Source of the DNA: Protaetia brevitarsis
Lineage: Eukaryota; Arthropoda; Insecta; Coleoptera; Scarabaeidae
NCBI GenBank assembly: GCA_004143645.1
Contig: RXPK01002180.1
Location: forward strand, 1-64,000
Direction of reading: 5' to 3'
DNA length: 64,000 nucleotides
Shown: positions 13,501-25,615 of the stretch, piece after piece
Layout of the letters: each line of letters starts with the position of its first letter
How positions within the stretch are numbered: position 1 is the stretch's first letter
The notes under the pieces: generated by a model
What the model was told of the DNA's origin: nothing
What the model saw: the letters and a program-made list of their open reading frames with translations, nothing else
The model's database searches: none
Made by a program: the position numbers and the translations under genes

Positions 13501-15068
13501 TTTTTACATACTTACTCACGACGGAAGGACCCTCTCATGAACCAAAAAAACCGTTTGGACAACAAATTGCTGGATATATTCATCAAAGATTACCAGCCCT
13601 TCAGGATCGTGGACGAGATAGGGTTTAGATCCTTTGTAAAAGCTTTAAATCCCTCCTTTATCATCCCGAGTCGCCAGCAAATTATTAAATCTCTCTCCTC
13701 GACTTACGGAAAATGTTTGGCAGATATGAAAGACCTCGCGCAAGGTATCAAAGAATGTTGTCTAACAACGGAGTGCTGGACGTCGGAGTTGAATGAAACA
13801 TTCCTTACGGTGACGGTTCATTTCATCGATGAGGAGTTTACGATGAAATCTATCTTATTAGAATGTATTTCGATTCATTCAACAACTAATATCGCAAAGG
13901 AGCTGCAGAGGATTACAGAGGAATGGGGTATCGCACAAAAAATACTGCTGGCAGTCTCAGATAATGATGCTAACGTGCAACAAGCAATGGTAGATTTACA
14001 GTGGAATCATTTCGGATGTTTCGCTCATATAATAAATTCCCTGGTGCAGGATGCGATAACACTCGTAGAATCTCTATTGGAAAGAATGAGGTCGGTGATA
14101 ATCCATTTTAAAACGAACGCCGAAGCCAATACAAAATTGGAGATGTATCAGAAAAATATCGATACGAGTGTTAAAACGAAGAAATTATTACAAGAAGACG
14201 GTCGATGGATTTCCTCATTGCGAATGTTGGAGAGATTCGTCGAATTAGAAGACGCTATAAAGGAAATATCTTTGCTGTATCAAGATATCAATTTGCCGCA
14301 GTTGACCTGCGACGAATGGATGATGATTCACGAATTGTGTCAAGTTTTAAGCCCGTTGAAACGGTTGCCAATTTTATAAGTTCGCAGAAATACACATCGG
14401 CTTCTTTAGTTATCGTCCTAACGAAGGAATTAGATGATGCCCTCGAAGAGATGTTATTAAATAACTTCAGTACGTTGATAAACGAATTGCTCGTGCGAGT
14501 TAAAAATGGATTATCCGAGAGTTTAGGCAACGTCGAAACCATAGAAACTTTAGCCCTCTGCACTTATTTAGATCCACGTTTTAAAAATTTGGGTTTCTCG
14601 AGTGTAGAAGCGGCGGATGCTACGAAAGACCACTTAGTCGAACTCCTCTCGAGTAAGATCCCGGAACAGAACGCCACGAGTCATATTAAAACTGAAGCCG
14701 GTGTGGAATCGTCGTTCTCAATCTGGCAGTCGTTCAAGAAACGAGTCAGCGAATGCAAACAACCGGGCACGAGTAAATCCAGGGCTATAATCGAAGTCGA
14801 ACGGTATTTGGAGGACGAATTGATGGACCAGCACAAGAATCCGTTGGAATGGTGGAGGGAATACAAAGGAATTTATCCTTGCATGAGTATCGTGGCTCAG
14901 GAGATAATGTGTGCTTTAGGGACGTCGGTGCAGAGCGATAGGATTTTTTCGAAGGGAGGTTTTGCTTTGACCGTGAGGAGGAATTGCTTGAACAGCGAGG
15001 AGATTAAGATCTTAACATTCCTGAATAGTAACTTGGAGTTGTTCGGGAAGAGATTCGCTGAGGGTTAA
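10579..15068 (+). CDS. BED zinc-finger protein derived from a hAT transposase (ZBED-like), three exons
   Basis: Exons are 10579-10908, 11147-11407 and 13375-15068, all phase 0, with GT-AG borders. Exons 1 and 2 each encode one BED finger: SNIWQYC..CGLC..HLARKH and SNIWQHC..CNIC..HLVRKH. Exon 3 encodes the hAT core: NPSFIIPSRQ, CLTTECWTS, VSDNDANVQQA with GCFAHIINSL (RNase-H-like fold), DGRWISSLR, then the C-terminal dimerisation region with YLEDEL, NPLEWW, SVQSDRIFSKGG and LTFLNSN. About 761 residues once a missing T at 14356-14357 is allowed for. BED proteins of this kind are usually nuclear DNA-binding factors. Introns, duplicated fingers, an AATAAA near 15167 and no visible TIRs favour a domesticated gene over a mobile copy; that is inference. 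Intron 2 is enlarged by a mariner. Confidence 0.8.
11883..13177 (+). mobile_element. Tc1/mariner element family A, copy 1, degenerate, in an intron
   Basis: Lies in intron 2 of the BED/hAT-derived gene. It has the same layout as copies at 36461-37772 and 52667-53973: termini carrying GATTCAAAATGATTGTC and its complement (mutated here), then transposase fragments FSDEAWFYLT, ENPHKFQKTQL and HDNAQHTA, and a C-terminal LDYFMFGYL region. Frameshifts and stops are more frequent than in the other two copies, so this one looks oldest or most damaged. Flanked by TA. Confidence 0.85.
14356..14357 (+). other. Frameshift in the hAT-derived gene (net -1)
   Basis: The frame breaks after HELCQVLSP, while ETVANFISSQKYTSASLVI continues one frame over and stays open to 15068. 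A third T here would read SPFETVANF, which fits ZBED-family sequence. Confidence 0.8.
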
Positions 15069-17060
15069 ATGGAAACAATGGTTTCTACCGTTTGGCATTT
15101 AGAACATAGAGACTTAAATATTGCTTTTTCTTTTGTTTATTTTTAAGAGTTTATGTAAATATTTGACAATAAAATTTTCTTCTTTTTTTTATGAAATATG
15201 GAAATTTAATTTTGTAAAGTTTCAGTTTAAGTAACTGGGAATTATTCTCTTGTATAATATTTTTTCCTAGTCGGGGGTGTTGGTTTTTCATTTTTTTTGT
15301 TTAGAAATGTAATTGGAATTAGGCAGTCTCATTTAGCGTTTTTTTGACGGTGGACTATTCGGTCAATGATGACAACATTTGGTAACACGTTCACGTCAAA
15401 AAAAAATGTTGACGTTTGATATAAACATGGTCACTAACATAACGCCAAAACGGAGTTCTATGTTGGTGGCTGTGTGTGTCAGTATTCTAATCATCCCATC
15501 CGAACCTCAGAAATCACAAATATGAATCTGAATCTGGAGCAAATAGTTCTGCTGCTTACATTACAGCAAAAAGATGATGATGACGATTTTCTTGTACTTT
15601 TCAATGATATGGACAATGTAAGTGCACAAATTGCAACGACTGCGTCGGCAGCGCTAACACATAGGGAAAAACACTACAAACAACCATTATATTTTGAACG
15701 ATATATGGAAATGTATTCGGATAACGAGTATAACTTTTTATCTGTTGCATCAAATAACTGTACAATTTTGCGCGGCTGTTTCGCCATTACAAATTGTCTA
15801 ATAATATAGTATATATAATTCAATCTTAACGTCAAATATTAACCTAACAATAAAACAAGATAAACCATTAAACAGTACATATCTAATATATATACCTAAC
15901 CAACAAATGACAAACACGGCTTCTACTTGTATTAATGTCGCTGCAATCGCTTTTTTCGCTTGTGAATGAAGTTTGAGTATGTTCACGAATTCTCATGACC
16001 AAACCGGATATATTTTAGCATTGAATTACTTTGATTATAGCAGTACTAGAAATGACCACAACGCAAAAATAGCAAATTCTATGACCAATTCACATATTTA
16101 GTGATAAAGATGCGCCAAAATACGCTAATTGTTTGAGGTTAGCAATAGAAAATTCACGTTGGGACCACAATATACAAATTTCTAATCTTATTGGTTATGT
16201 TTACGGTATGTAGTATGTGAAAATAAAGTAATGAATCGAAAAGCAATAAAACCTAGTGAATCTCGAACTAACAGATGAAGTACAAAATTGGAGAGTAATA
16301 TAACACTACAAACCTCATGTAATATACTGGACAACTTTTTCATTATTCGCCGCGCCGCATATTTACCTGACAGATCCTTTTTTGTCGAAAAGGGTCGGGT
16401 TATTCATCGCTGGACGTGCAAACTGTGCAAACACGTTTATTACATGAGCAATAGATTTGTCATTTGTTGTTTAAAAGCTACTTACGAAATATATTTGCAT
16501 TATAGCACAATGAGAAACACAATAGGCATTTTGTCGCGAGGTAAAGTTGACTTTATGGCAACCGCAGCATTGTCACGCTTGAGCGGTACACACATTTTGA
16601 AAGTGGCTGTACTTCAGCGGTTGTCGAAATCCCGGACTGTCGCGAACCGTGTTGGGTAATGTGGTTAGTTAGAACGGTTCTGAACATAACCTAAAAATCT
16701 GCAAAAACTAATAAATACTAAATACTTTTTTAGTTTCTAAATTTTACTTCACTCTGAACCTTTGTGTTTCTTTTTTATATTTTTAAGAAGGTTTTTAATT
16801 AAATTACATCATTTAATTAATTGATTTTGCTTATGCTAGAAATGAAGAAATCTTTGGATGAAAATGAAATGATGGTTATAACTATCAACCACAAAGGGAT
16901 AGATGTGGAAGACGTTTGTAAGCGTAAACATAAACCTTAACTTCAATGCAAAACCCAATACGTTTTCGCGATGCAAGAGTATGCCGAGTATGCAAAAGAC
17001 AGATATATGCTAGAAAGAGACGGCATTAGTACCGCTTAGGTTCGTCGCGATAAAACACCT
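15069..17060. other. Intergenic region, unassigned ORFs
   Basis: Two open frames (15474-15809 and 16288-16659, plus strand) have no family I can name. The first has a run of Asp and then FERYMEMYSDNEY, loosely like the start of Harbinger-type transposases, but that is weak. No TIR pair was found around them. Confidence 0.4.
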
Positions 17061-17166
17061 CCCAGTGAACCAAATTCAAATTTCCGGCAATTATTTTTAG
17101 TAACTTCAACATTAAAGCATGAAATTACCTACGATTTTATATTAGATTAATAGTTATTTGAATAGG
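17061..17166 (+). repeat. MITE family M1, left part only
   Basis: Matches the left arm and interior of the full copy at 44252-44412, starting CCCAGTGAACCAAATTC and running to TTATTTGAAT. It stops exactly where the MITE at 17167 begins. A short interior motif, AATACCTTTG, resumes after that element at about 17624, so the second MITE seems to have landed inside this one. Confidence 0.7.
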
Positions 17167-17623
17167 TGTTTTTGTAAATGTAAATCGCGATTGTGATTAT
17201 GATTCTACGATTAATCGTTACGTCACAGCAATTAATCCACGATTTGTAATCGTTTTCCAACGCACTGATTTGTTTACACGATTTATTTACTTCTATGCAT
17301 AATGGTCGAAAGCATCGGCTTCATTTTTGTGGGGTATAAGTTGTTTTTTACGGATTCGTCAAATCATGAAATAATAAATTATCTGCGTAAAGCGAAAAAA
17401 AAAACCAAAAAATTCAAATCATAATAAATACTGTTAATTGTCAGCCATATTGCAACAAATCACTAGTAATCGCCCCATAGGTACGATTATTGCGATTTAT
17501 AATCGCTCGAATTTTTCAAACGTGATTATTTTTAAACGCGATGTAGATTCATACTTTTCCAACGATGCGATTTATAATCGCACATAATCACAATCGCGAT
17601 TTATATTTACAAAAACACCTAAA
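17167..17623. mobile_element. MITE with about 40-bp terminal inverted repeats (family M2)
   Basis: The left end reads AGGTGTTTTTGTAAATGTAA then ATCGCGATTGTGATTATG. The right end is its near-perfect reverse complement, with CACAATCGCGATTTATATTT and CAAAAACACCT. About 457 bp with no coding potential. The interior has several more ATCGCGAT/TAATCG motifs in both directions, so it could fold extensively. Confidence 0.85.
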
Positions 17624-17939
17624 TACCTTTGTAAAATAACAAAGTTTATTGGTCAGACTAAAACAAGTTTCAAACAATAATTATATAAGAGGAAAATAAT
17701 AGGATATACATTCAAATTCCGCGCTCTTAGCGACGCGGGCGCCATCTATGAATAAATACCAGAGCCTTTCAAAATCGGTCCCCACCACATTGCACATGCG
17801 TAGCAACTTTATCATTTAGTTTACTATCCCTAGTGTACTTTATCTCTGCCCAGAAGTATCGATTTGATACATATGGACAAAAATCGATGATGTAGATAAA
17901 AAAAAATAAAATAGACAATCTCTAAATAACTTATTTTTA

Positions 17940-18170
17940 TTAATAAATATAACGTATGAGTGGCTGTCGACATTCAGTTAACAGTTTAAACAAATACGCG
18001 ACGACGATTTCTGGAATATTTTCTTTTTCTGTGTAAACAGAGTTTTGGGAGAACCAATCAAACGACATCTTTTCGGCGCGACTGATTAAATCCCTTTTCT
18101 TAATTTTGAGACTAGATAGGTAATAAACAGTGCTCCCGTTCATTTTCCCCAAATCAAAACGCTCCATCAA
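17940..18170 (-). CDS. Unidentified 76-codon ORF downstream of Hrs
   Basis: Lys/Arg- and Tyr-containing peptide with SFDWFSQNSVYTEKENI and ending PLIRYIY, which I cannot assign. It follows a plausible acceptor (CAG at about 18173). Its phase would also fit Hrs exon 8, but using it would remove the whole Hrs coiled-coil/proline-rich tail, so I do not propose it as an Hrs isoform. It may be a small gene, a TE remnant or chance. Confidence 0.25.
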   Translation of the reverse strand: MMERFDLGKMNGSTVYYLSSLKIKKRDLISRAEKMSFDWFSQNSVYTEKENIPEIVVAYLFKLLTECRQPLIRYIY

Positions 18171-18306
18171 TCTGATATTTCTTTATTTTAGGTGTCGTAC
18201 GATCAAAAGCACCCATACACAAAAATAAAATATTAACAGACGATAATAAGCGGATATTATATATACTTAAACCATTATTAAACGTTTACATACGGGTTAT
18301 ACAGTG

Positions 18307-18312
18307 TTTATT
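18307..18312 (-). terminator. Hrs: Polyadenylation signal of Hrs
   Basis: AATAAA on the minus strand, about 40 bases past the Hrs stop codon (18352-18354). Confidence 0.6.
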
Positions 18313-18351
18313 TAGCAAATATTTGATTTATAATATAATAATCGATACCCA

Positions 18352-21300
18352 TCAATCGAAGGTGATCAACTCTGCCGTTTCCGTCTCACCTTCTTGGCTC
18401 CTCTGTGTCCCTTGCGCGCTACCGACGGCAGAGGGTGGTGCTTCCGCCTGCCGGAAGTGGGGGTTGATCGGATCCGTTGGCGGTCGACTCTGATTGGTGG
18501 ATTGCGGATGCAGCGTAATAACCGGAGGCACGTTCTGTGGCGGTGGCAAATTTTGCGGCGGTGGTCTGTTTTGCGGTAGATTCTGCCCCGGTGGTGGTTG
18601 TGGAGGTTGCATATTAGGCGGAACTCCCTGCATATTCGGCATATTCTGCATCGAAGGGGGCGGCATCATACTTTGCGGTCCGTAATTCGGATTGGCTCCT
18701 TGCATACCGGGCGGCATCATCATCGATTGTTGATTGTAAGCGTACGGGAAATGCCCGCTAGGTGGCGGTGGGGGCGCCGTATTCGGCGGGAAATTCGGCG
18801 CGTGCACCGGCGATCCCATATAACCCCCGAATTGCGGATTTATCATGGAATATTGGTGTTTCTGTTGCTCTTGTCGCATTTGCATCTCGCGTTCTTGCTC
18901 TTGTATGCGCTGTATCGCGAGTTGGCGTTGGTACTGTAGATATTCCTGCTTCTTCTTACGCATGATCTCTAATTTGTGCGCCATCTGCAATTGCCGTTGT
19001 CTTTCCGCCTCTTCGGCTTCCCTGAAGTAAAGTAAAGTAAAGTTTATTCCCAAAAGATCAACTCATGCAGATATCTTCATATGTTACTTTCAGTTGACTT
19101 TTATTGTGTAACTATAATAATAATTTATTAAAATTGGGAACTTTACGTCTTAAGTGGAATACTTCAAAACATTGTTATTGTTGTTTATTTTATGTATGTT
19201 ATGAGTAGATATGCTACTGGAGTTCTGGCACAAAATCCCATAAGGTTACATAGGAGGTCTAAATTTGCTTGACTTCCGGTATTTCCGGATGCCTATCACA
19301 GTCTCTAAACAGTTGTCGAAACAGCTCAACAGTTCCAGGAACAGCTTCAACAGTTCCTAGAACAGCTTAAACAGTTCCCGAAACAACTTAAACAGCTATT
19401 AGAACAGTTTCAATCAGCTTAAGCAGTTTCTGGAGCTGTTTAAGCTGCAACTGTTCTAGGAACTATTGACGCTGTTCCTGGAACTGTTGAGCTGTTTGGA
19501 TAACTGTTTAGAGACTGTGATAGGCATCCGGAAAAATCGGAAGCAAAGTCAATTTAGACCCCCTATGTAAACTTTATGGGATTTTGTGCCAGAACTCTTG
19601 TAGCATATTTACTGTTATATGTTATTTTTAACAATTTCTTCAAGGCGTATATAGTGAACCATCTATAATGAAGAAACAATAAAATTTAACTTTAATAAAA
19701 CAATAGAAAGCTTTTAATTTTTTTTAAATACCCTTGTTGAGCTTTCACTAATTACGTCTGATAAAAAAAATCACTGTAACTTATTTAAATGTGTTTTGAC
19801 GTTTCAAAAAGTTTCATATTTGAATATTACTATTGATTAACAACACAAATACAAGTAAAAACTCGACAAGGTATTTAAAAAAATTAAAAACTTTCTGTTA
19901 TTTTATTAAAGTTAAATTTTATTATTTCTTCATTGTAGATGGTTCACTGTATTTGCCTTGAAGAAGTTGTTAAAAAAAAACAGTGAAACGTTGCAGTATT
20001 AAATAAACAATAATAATAATGCATTGAAGTATTTCACTTAGGATCTAAACTCTCCAATTTTAATGAATTACTATTATTGTAACATGCAGGTATAGGGGAA
20101 GTCACACACAGAAAGACACAGTTTATTAGAAAACTTAGCTACGATAAATTAAATTCGATTCTAAATAAATGTAAAAAAGAAACCGTGAAAAAAAGCAAAA
20201 TTAAGAAAAAATAAAAAAAATTATATACAGTGCAACCTCTACAGTCCGGACATACGATCATTCGGACACTCCAGTAATTCGGATATTTTGTGTATAGATC
20301 TCTCCTTAGTCCGGACATGAACACGCCCAACGATTCCTTGAAAGTATGTGAGTGTGAATTTGGCAGAAAAATGTGAGATTTTATAAGAACCAACACGTGG
20401 CAAAAGTGTACGATCTAAATAAATAAAATTTAATATCGTAAAATCCACAGTAGCGAACATAAAAAGAAAACAGATACAAATAAAAACGCTATCTTAGCCA
20501 CATCATACGATTCATAAAAAAAATACAGTCGCAATGTTATAAGCACCCTAAATTTTGGGCGAATATCATAGTAGAAAATGAGAAAATAAAAACTTGTAGG
20601 TAATACATTATAAATATGTAGTATTTTAAGGGATCTTATTAATTTGTTGCATATTATTATTTGTTTTTAGTACAGCTATAATACTTTTTAGATGGGAGGG
20701 GGAAAGTGACATTTCGAAGACTTGAAAATATATATAAAAAATAATACATTTACAAAAGGTATCTATAAAGACTATTGTAACCATAAAGACGATTATATAA
20801 ACGTTGAAATATCTGTCACAAAAAATGCAAGAAACATGAAACTCATTAGTTTTGTCAAAGGTGCCTACAACATTTGTCGCGACTGTATATATATATTTTT
20901 ATAAAAGAAGACGATCGCATGCTTGCCGAAATTAGACAATGTAGAAATTTCAGTGTGGTAGATAAGGATGTGAGTGAAATACAAAATACGGTAAGCAGTA
21001 TCAATCCAATGGGTAATAACAAAATATTGCTGGGCCTTAAGAGATATACCAAACTATAACAGAACAGGATATTATCGAAGAAGTCACAAATGTTGATAAA
21101 AACTGCGATTAAGATGATACAGGCGATTTTATAGCAGCAGTGTATGTCACTCTGTCTGAAGTCATTAATTTTTTTGGAAATTGCATTAAATGGCTCAATA
21201 AAACGACTTCCCTCTGCAAGTTGCACTATTAAAAAGAATAATGAGATACAAGGCGTAACATAAGCAGAATGCGAGGTTAAAGGAGACGATTCAATCATTT

Positions 21301-24300
21301 TTTAATGTATGTATGTTGAAGTTAGTATGTCTGGTAAATACAATGTATTTTTTGTGATATCCATGTTTTTTAATAAAATTACATAACAAACTGCCTTTTT
21401 GAATTAAATTACTATTTTTTTTTTTTTTGAAATCCGAACAACATCGATGATTTAGACAGGGCCTAAAGTTTATGTGTCCGGATTATCGAGGTTGTACTGT
21501 ACTGAAAAGAAAATTAAAGCCAATTCTAACATTGTGACAATTAAATTAAATTCAAGAGTAATATTTTTATATCAACATTGGTTAAGCAATAGTAAAAAAA
21601 TAATATCAAAATAACAGTAGTCATATTAGTAATAAGAATACAATACCTCTTCAATTTCAGCCGGTGCTCCTCACGTAAAGCGTCCAAGGCGGCGCGTGCG
21701 TCCTTCACTTGCGCTAATTTATCCTGTAATCTCTCGTAATATAATCGGCTATCGTCGTGTTGTTGGATATACTTCAATAATTGGGAATGCATCGAAGTGA
21801 GACTCATGAACAGGCCTTGAACGCTGCTGTCGGAAACTATAGACCTTCCGCGGCTGGAATTGCTCTTCATGCGATTGATGAATATCTCGACTTGGGATCT
21901 GAGTGTGTTGACGAAATCGTCCATCGCCACGTCGACTAAACCGTTCTCTTTAAATTTGATATCGTTGTTTTGGGTCGCTACGGGGGCGCTGGCCGGCACC
22001 GACGGACTGGAACGTGTGGTATTGACGTCGATGGAATCGGTTTGGTGACGGGTCTCCCAGTAGGAGCGGTTCAGGTAGTGCGAGAGTTCCGATGATTCTT
22101 CAGGCGGGCTTGGACATCTTTCGACCGGACGGCTTTCGGGAGCTGAAAAATATGTTTAGATAATCGAATTTCACGTATTAAATCTTTTTATTTCCATGTC
22201 GAGAGTTGCTTCACCCCAACTGGCAGCAATATCCATTTTTTTTTAAATAATTAAAGTAAAGAGGTAAGTACCTACCTTTGTAAGTGCCTAGAAATGCTGT
22301 TGTGGCTCTCATCTTTTCCTTCTCTTTCGCCTCGGCCTCTGATTGGCTTAGTGCTATAGCCAATTGCAATTCTTCCTCTTCGCGTAGTTCCTCTTCATTT
22401 TTCCTAGGAGGTGCCTTAAAAGAAGCAAAATAATTGTCACATGTCTGGTGTTATACAGTGAGGTCATAAATTGTGTCCCCCCCTTCATAACTTTTGAAAG
22501 GAGTGTGATAGAGCAATGAAACAAAAACGAGGTGAAATTAGAGACAATTTGTGACTAATATGTGAGTTTTTGCCTATAGGGATACGCACATGGGTTCTGG
22601 TGTAAAATAGAGGGCGTAGCTATCCTTAAAATTTTAAATGGGAAATAATTTCATATACAAGCTCATTTGGAAGATATTTCTATTAATTTTATGGCAATGC
22701 AAACAGTTTTACGATTTTCAAAATTTTTACCAACTTATCCAAGGTTAATTATTGGGGTACCTACGTTACTTTTCTCGATAACCCTCGTATTCGCTTTTTG
22801 GATATAATGTACAGAAACCTGTAATTACAGTAATCTGTAACATAGACACCCACACACATGAGACATACACTGACAGATAAGACAATTTTGCTAAATTTTG
22901 CAAAAACGTCATATTGTGATTTTTAACAGCAATCGCTTCCTAAGTAAGTAGTAAGTAAGAAGGAAAAAAATATGAAAAAGAACACATAAAAACGGGGCAA
23001 AATATGGAAAAAAAATGTTTACTATTAAAAAAAAAAACAAAAAAACTTAAAGAAATGTTAATGTTTAACTCCATTTATTCCACATTCTATAAGTGATGGT
23101 TTCAAGGAAACTGTCAGTAATCCACGTTCTTCTTATATCTTAAAGAAGAGATATCTTACCTGGTTTTGTTGTGCTAAAGAACTTTTCAGATATTCTATGG
23201 GCAAGTCGGATTCCTTTTCAGACGAAGCTTTGGTAGCCGTAGGTTTTGTATGTTGTTCGTAGCAAGCGTCACAAACTCTCACCTATTGGAATATAAAATA
23301 AATCACAAACAATTGAATAAAAGGGTTGCATTTTAAAATATAAGAAAATTACTTCTAAATAGGTCTGTAATGAACATAAAATAGGCAATTGTCAAAATCT
23401 GTAATAGTTTCGATGGAAGAAAATAACGAATTAAGTAAAAAAACTAAGAATACTGAATAATTAACCAAGTGCTTTTTGGAACAATAAATAAGGTATTAAT
23501 TACAAATAGCGCAGAGCCTTGAAAGGAAAAAAAGTGATAAAGGAGCACCGAAAAAAAGTAGAATTTTCAAATTTCAAATAAAATATTTCATAAAAATAAT
23601 TTAAATTCTCTTGAAAATAGGCTTTAACTAAAAATAAAGTTTTTTCCTCAGACAAAAAAAAAACAACTGTTACCAATATAAACGATATTAAAAATAAACA
23701 GCAACAAATATTTCTAATTGATTTATGTACAGTTATTATCACACTAATTAAAAAGGATTAGGAACATCAACATTGTTTTCTATAACGTCTAAAGCACTAA
23801 AAAAAAAAATCAAAAATCTTCAACACCGAAAGAGATAAAATAGTTATGTTAAGAGAAAAAGGATGTCACTTAAAAAATTAATTCCAAAAATTAAAAAAAA
23901 AAATGATTATTTCACTTTTCTAATTTCCTGATTCTAAATAGGAAGACAATTTAAAAAAGAACGTGTAATTTTAGCAATCATACAAATGGAAATTAAAACT
24001 GATGTAGGGAATGTCGATGTGCGATTTTTATAATACTATTTTCTTACAACGAAATGCAATTGTTTGTTGTTTAAACATACATAATAACACCATATGGCTA
24101 TTAAAGAAACTATAAATATCATCTGACAAATTTAACAAACCATTTGAGACATAGAAAGTACTTACATAATATTTCTTTAAGTATTACAAAAAACCAAAAG
24201 ATAAACTAACCTCTTTCTCGATTCCAAATTTTGGTAACGTAGTGTTCTTCATCGAACACTGATTACAAAACACTTGTCCACAAGCCCGGCAATGGTGTTT

Positions 24301-25107
24301 CCTCTGTACCAAAGTGAATTGTACCCTACAACGATGGCAAACCTCCCCATCAGCCCACTTTGGCGCACTATCAGCAGTGAACATCGCGTCAGATTCTTGC
24401 AGAACAGGAAACTTGAATCCCTCAGCTTTCATTGTGTTAAAAAGTTCCTAATATAGAATCATTAATTTAATTATCACTTAGATAAAGTACTTACAATGTA
24501 AATGATGAGTCATTACTATTGTTATTAGTTTTGATCTAGGGATAACAAAACAACTCACCTTTAAGTTGGTATTCTTTGGGTTTTTACGAAAAGCATAGTT
24601 CCATGTTTGTATCAGCTCGAGCAGTTTTTGTTTGATGTTGTCATGAGTTGTTGTCTTGGCCAAATCATGTAACGTATCACAAAATGCCTTAGTTGTTAAA
24701 TCATCATAAACAGCATTTCCTATATAGATTTTAATTGAATTAAACCTTTTAATCGAATTAAGTTATTAACTCACCGCAATTTTTCACAACACTTTCCAGC
24801 AGTTGCAGTGCAAACAGAGTCGTATGAGGACTTCCACTCTGCAATTTTTTCTTAATTCCATTTAACACTACTCGTGGCCTAAAAAAACGCACAATTAAAA
24901 CTTTTCATCTCCCTTTTATGAGGCACTAACTCACTGTATATCATCTTGTCGTATCAAATCGCATATCTGCAATATCGACGGCCAATCTGGTTCCATCAAA
25001 TAGTGACTGGTAGCTTTATCTGCGAAGAAATCGATGTTTTCGACATCCTACTGTTAAAATTTTAATTTACCTAAAAGCTTCTCGAATCCCGCTGATTTCA
25101 TGAACAT
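18352..25107 (-). CDS. Hrs: Hrs/HGS, ESCRT-0 subunit (VHS, FYVE, UIM), nine exons, intact
   Basis: Hrs sits on early endosomes through PI3P binding, captures ubiquitinated cargo with STAM and recruits ESCRT-I and clathrin. Exons (minus strand) are 25107-25071, 25019-24935, 24878-24775, 24719-24559, 24447-24211, 23282-23160, 22414-22276, 22142-21647 and 19021-18352; all splice sites and phases agree, giving 683 residues (Drosophila and human are about 760-780). VHS: exons 1-4, with EPDWPSILQICDLIRQDD and LLELIQTWNYAFR. FYVE: exon 5 into 6, with WADGEVCHRC, RKHHCRACG and FCNQC, then VRVCDACY. UIM: EEELQLAIALSQSEAE in exon 7. Helical core in exons 8-9: DDFVNTLRSQVEIFINRMKS and REAEEAERQRQ. Proline/glutamine/methionine-rich tail ending AELITFD, clathrin-box-like. 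AATAAA complement at 18307-18312 is the likely polyadenylation signal. No frameshift, unlike its neighbours. Confidence 0.97.
19205..19612. mobile_element. Foldback element FB1 (long inverted repeat) in Hrs intron 8
   Basis: The arms are about 190 bp each. The left arm runs from GTAGATATGCTAC through GTTCTGGCACAAAATCCCAT, CATAGGAGGTCTAAATTTG and GATGCCTATCACAGTCTCTA; the right arm is the reverse complement to TAGCATATTTAC. The loop is built from short diverged repeats of AACAGTTCC/GGAACAGCTT type. Non-coding. A deleted relative lies at 46335-46538. Confidence 0.88.
19617..19985. mobile_element. Foldback element FB2 in Hrs intron 8
   Basis: A second, unrelated inverted repeat abuts FB1. Left arm blocks TTTCTTCAAGGC, GTGAACCATCTATAATGAAG, AATTTAACTTTAATAAAACA and ACCCTTGTTGAG recur as reverse complements at 19860-19975. 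Arms are about 120 bp, separated by about 110 bp of AT-rich loop. No coding potential. Confidence 0.8.
20228..21499 (-). mobile_element. Pogo/Tigger-like DNA transposon, internally degenerate, in Hrs intron 8
   Basis: Ends are CAGTGCAACCTCTACAGTCC (left) and the complement of CAGTACAACCTCGATAATCC (right), then GGACA on both, a recognisable pogo/Tigger terminus. Both ends are flanked by TA (20226-20227 and 21500-21501). A second inner TCCGGACA motif lies near 20314. The interior contains only broken open frames on both strands, so the 1.27-kb copy appears non-autonomous. Confidence 0.85.
22456..22831. mobile_element. Dispersed repeat R1, copy 2, in Hrs intron 7
   Basis: Homologous along its length to 9454-9813 and in the same orientation; both start after TA at CAGTGAG and end at ATTACAGT. 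No open frame of note. Confidence 0.7.
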
Positions 25108-25489
25108 TTTGGACGTTCAGATTAAAGAGAATTTCCACAAACGAACAGTAAGTACTCAATAATCGCGAAGTGTTCTATTTCCAATTTGTTTGGAGATAAA
25201 ATATCCCTTTATATGGTGAGTCAGAAGTTGTCAAATCGTTTTTACTAAACAGCTGATTTTTTTAAGGTAATTCGCGGTATGTGGCGACATCTGATTTTCA
25301 ATGTCTAAATTTATCATTCGCTGGGAATAGTCGTGTCCTTTTTTTCAATGTTTGCCACATTAACAGAAGCTTGTAACTGCTTAAGGGCTTCAAATTTTGA
25401 AGTTTAAAACCTATTAGAAGTTGTGAGCTACTGATGACATTGAAGCCTGCCGCCACTCCTGCAGAAGGAGCGCCACTTGACTGACAAAA

Positions 25490-25615
25490 TATAAAGGTCT
25501 CTGTTCGTTGGTGCTCCTTTCTACAGGGCTTGGAAGTAAAACAAGCATAAAAGATTCCCTTTTTATATATCTGAGAAAGATAAAATATACACCATTGTAA
25601 TTATAGTGAAATACG
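25490..25615. repeat. Relative of the GGTTTGTTCGTTGGTG MITE
   Basis: Shares GTTCGTTGGTGCT, TTTCTACA, TTGGAAGTAA/TTGTAATTAA and GAGAAAGATAAAATATAC with 58758-58890. The second inverted terminus is not clear. It lies in the Hrs-Kir spacer. Confidence 0.5.

Noticed and set aside
17940..18170. Alternative last exon of Hrs
   Set aside because: Phase fits exon 8, but it would delete the coiled coil and clathrin-binding tail; no positive evidence.
18394..19030. Four plus-strand open frames rich in Cys/Gly or Arg/His
   Set aside because: They are antisense to the Hrs Pro/Gln/Met-rich exon; low stop density comes from that composition.
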